DNA of 64,000 bases from Chryseobacterium foetidum (GTDB lineage: Bacteria > Bacteroidota > Bacteroidia > Flavobacteriales > Weeksellaceae): NCBI RefSeq assembly GCF_025457425.1, contig NZ_JAMXIA010000001.1, positions 310,001 to 374,000 of the forward strand, in the 5' to 3' direction. Made by a program: the position numbers and the translations under genes. Within the stretch, counting starts at the first letter, position 1, and every line of letters starts with the position of its first letter. The notes under the pieces were generated by a model. The model was given only the letters and a program-made list of their open reading frames with translations. It had not been told where the DNA came from and ran no database searches. Shown in pieces: positions 62,808-64,000 of the stretch.

Positions 62808-64000
62808 TTACTGTTTCATGTCATACATTAACAATGCTGTAACCAATTTTGGTTCTATAAAAGTACATTTTGGTGGCATTCTTAACTTTAAATCTGAAAT
62901 TTTAATCATATCATTAAAACTTACAGGGAAAATCCCAAATCCTACTTTGCCTTCACCGTTATCTACTTTTTCTTTCAGAAGATTGATTCCTGCCAGATTG
63001 GAAGAACCTTTTACGTAAGAGATTTTATCGGAACTGTCTGAATCTTCGATATTTAAAATATCATTGATGATGTATTTGTCTAAAAGATGGTGATCCAGAT
63101 TGTCCAAAGACATTTCCTGAGAACGGAGATCATGTTTTACGTGGAGAGAGTAGTATTTCCCGTCCAAATACATAGAAATATGGAACTTTTGAGAAGGGTA
63201 GTACGGAGTTTCACCTTTTTCGTGAATCAAAAAGTATTTTTCGATTTTCTTTAAAAATTCCTCTGTCGAAAGACCATTGAGATCAGTGACGATACGGTTG
63301 TAATCGTGAATTTTGATAGATTGGTTTGAAACGATAAAGCTGTAAACAAAATTATACGCTTCGGTTCCTGTATGTCTTTTGTTTTTTTCCTTCAAACGCT
63401 GAGCGTGAAGCGCTGTAGAGCCAATTCTGTGGTGCCCGTCAGCGATGTAAAAAGAATCAATCTGGTCAATTACTTCTTTAAACTGCTGAAGTTTTAAACG
63501 GTTATCGATTCTCCAGATTTTATGTCTGATTCCGATGGTGTCTACATGGTTGAAAATTGGAACATTTTTTTCCTCATGATTCATCAGAAGCTCGATTTTC
63601 GGACTCGACTGATAGGTCAGTAAAACCGGTTCTGCCTGCAAATTAACTTTATCTAAATAATGAGCCAGTTTCTCTTTTTTCTGTGGAATGGTACTTTCGT
63701 GTCTTTTGATTTTTCCGTTCCAGAAATCTTCAATACTCGCAAGTCCCATTAAACCTCTGTAAACCTGTTTATTTGGATAAATCTGCTCGTAAAGATAAAA
63801 TGCAGAGCTGTCCTGCACCAAAATATTTTCCTCGAGAAGTTCTTCAAAAGTTGTGCGTATTTTCCTTAGATTCCTGTCTACATCTTTAGATTTGCTCACC
63901 ACATAGGGTTTGATCATATTGATATATGTATTTTCCTTCTGAGCTTTTTCTGTAATCTGAGCCTGAGTGAAATTGTCTAAAGGGTGCGTAGGGAAAGTAG
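62808..64000 (-). CDS. DUF1015 family protein, cut by the window edge
   Basis: About 396 residues of a DUF1015 protein are visible. The frame is open to base 64000 and starts outside the window; a shorter start at ATG 63917 would lose the conserved part PLDNFTQAQITEKAQKENTY. The motifs SFYIADGHHRIGSTALHAQR (about 160 residues after that ATG) and LRMPPKCTFIEPKLVTALLM are typical. The family is often called HTH-containing but has no known function. It lies in the same direction as the M28 gene, 54 bp upstream. Confidence 0.85.
   Translation of the reverse strand, partial: TFPTHPLDNFTQAQITEKAQKENTYINMIKPYVVSKSKDVDRNLRKIRTTFEELLEENILVQDSSAFYLYEQIYPNKQVYRGLMGLASIEDFWNGKIKRHESTIPQKKEKLAHYLDKVNLQAEPVLLTYQSSPKIELLMNHEEKNVPIFNHVDTIGIRHKIWRIDNRLKLQQFKEVIDQIDSFYIADGHHRIGSTALHAQRLKEKNKRHTGTEAYNFVYSFIVSNQSIKIHDYNRIVTDLNGLSTEEFLKKIEKYFLIHEKGETPYYPSQKFHISMYLDGKYYSLHVKHDLRSQEMSLDNLDHHLLDKYIINDILNIEDSDSSDKISYVKGSSNLAGINLLKEKVDNGEGKVGFGIFPVSFNDMIKISDLKLRMPPKCTFIEPKLVTALLMYDMKQ

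Overview
The window looks like chromosome from a flavobacterium of the Chryseobacterium/Weeksellaceae type (Bacteroidota). The reasons are the low-GC DNA, promoters of the Bacteroidota form TTG-N18..20-TAnnTTTG (clear ones precede the tRNA, the SRP RNA and the 85-aa ORF at 61050), A-rich leaders with little Shine-Dalgarno sequence, many small SPII lipoproteins, and family content such as lysine 6-transaminase, DUF6261, DUF4199, DUF6364/PIN and DUF2807. Species assignment is inference. I see no insertion sequence, prophage, CRISPR array or rRNA.

Layout. 1-2 kb: the 3' end of lysine 6-transaminase, a DUF2007 protein and a GNAT acetyltransferase. 2.0-8.3 kb: a regulator plus tripartite RND efflux operon (GbsR/MarR-like regulator, lipoprotein adaptor, HAE1 pump, outer-membrane lipoprotein channel). 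8.4-19.3 kb: tRNA-Ala(GGC), uvrA, gyrA, a TPR protein and small secreted proteins, ending in a leftward DUF6261 gene preceded by three phased 13-bp palindromes. 19.6-29.5 kb: a frameshifted secreted protein gene, menB and menA (menaquinone), a UPF0173 hydrolase, an antisense-strand SRP RNA, a DUF6364/PIN toxin-antitoxin pair, a GT2 glycosyltransferase, three lipoproteins and a phosphohexomutase. 29.5-38.7 kb: an aminotransferase, a membrane-anchored trypsin-like protease, secreted proteins including a large VIT/VWA/TPR/DUF2135 protein, an NAD(P)-binding protein and a stand-alone MreB.

38.8-55 kb is the most unusual part. It is a dense block of small stress-type genes on both strands: two DUF2383 (PA2169-type) paralogues around an lmo0937-type membrane peptide, a protein with only sigma-70 region 2, a DUF892 ferritin-like protein with a histone-H1-like Lys/Ala tail, a CinA-like protein with a changed active site, a large catalase (katE) followed 5 bp later by a zinc alcohol dehydrogenase, two paralogous Crp/Fnr regulators on either side of that pair, a lone CcoG, and a GAF/PAS histidine kinase with a single-domain response regulator. 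The content resembles stress islands carrying katE, DUF2383, zinc-ADH and DUF892 known from other phyla. I propose it as a stress-protection module with its own regulators. Short repeats shared between leaders (13-bp and 14-bp exact matches) support co-regulation but do not prove it.

55-64 kb returns to ordinary genes: an AsmA-like protein, a MalY/PatB lyase, a Pro-rich lipoprotein, galM, a small orphan ORF, an M28-family protein that has lost key catalytic residues, and a DUF1015 protein cut by the right edge.
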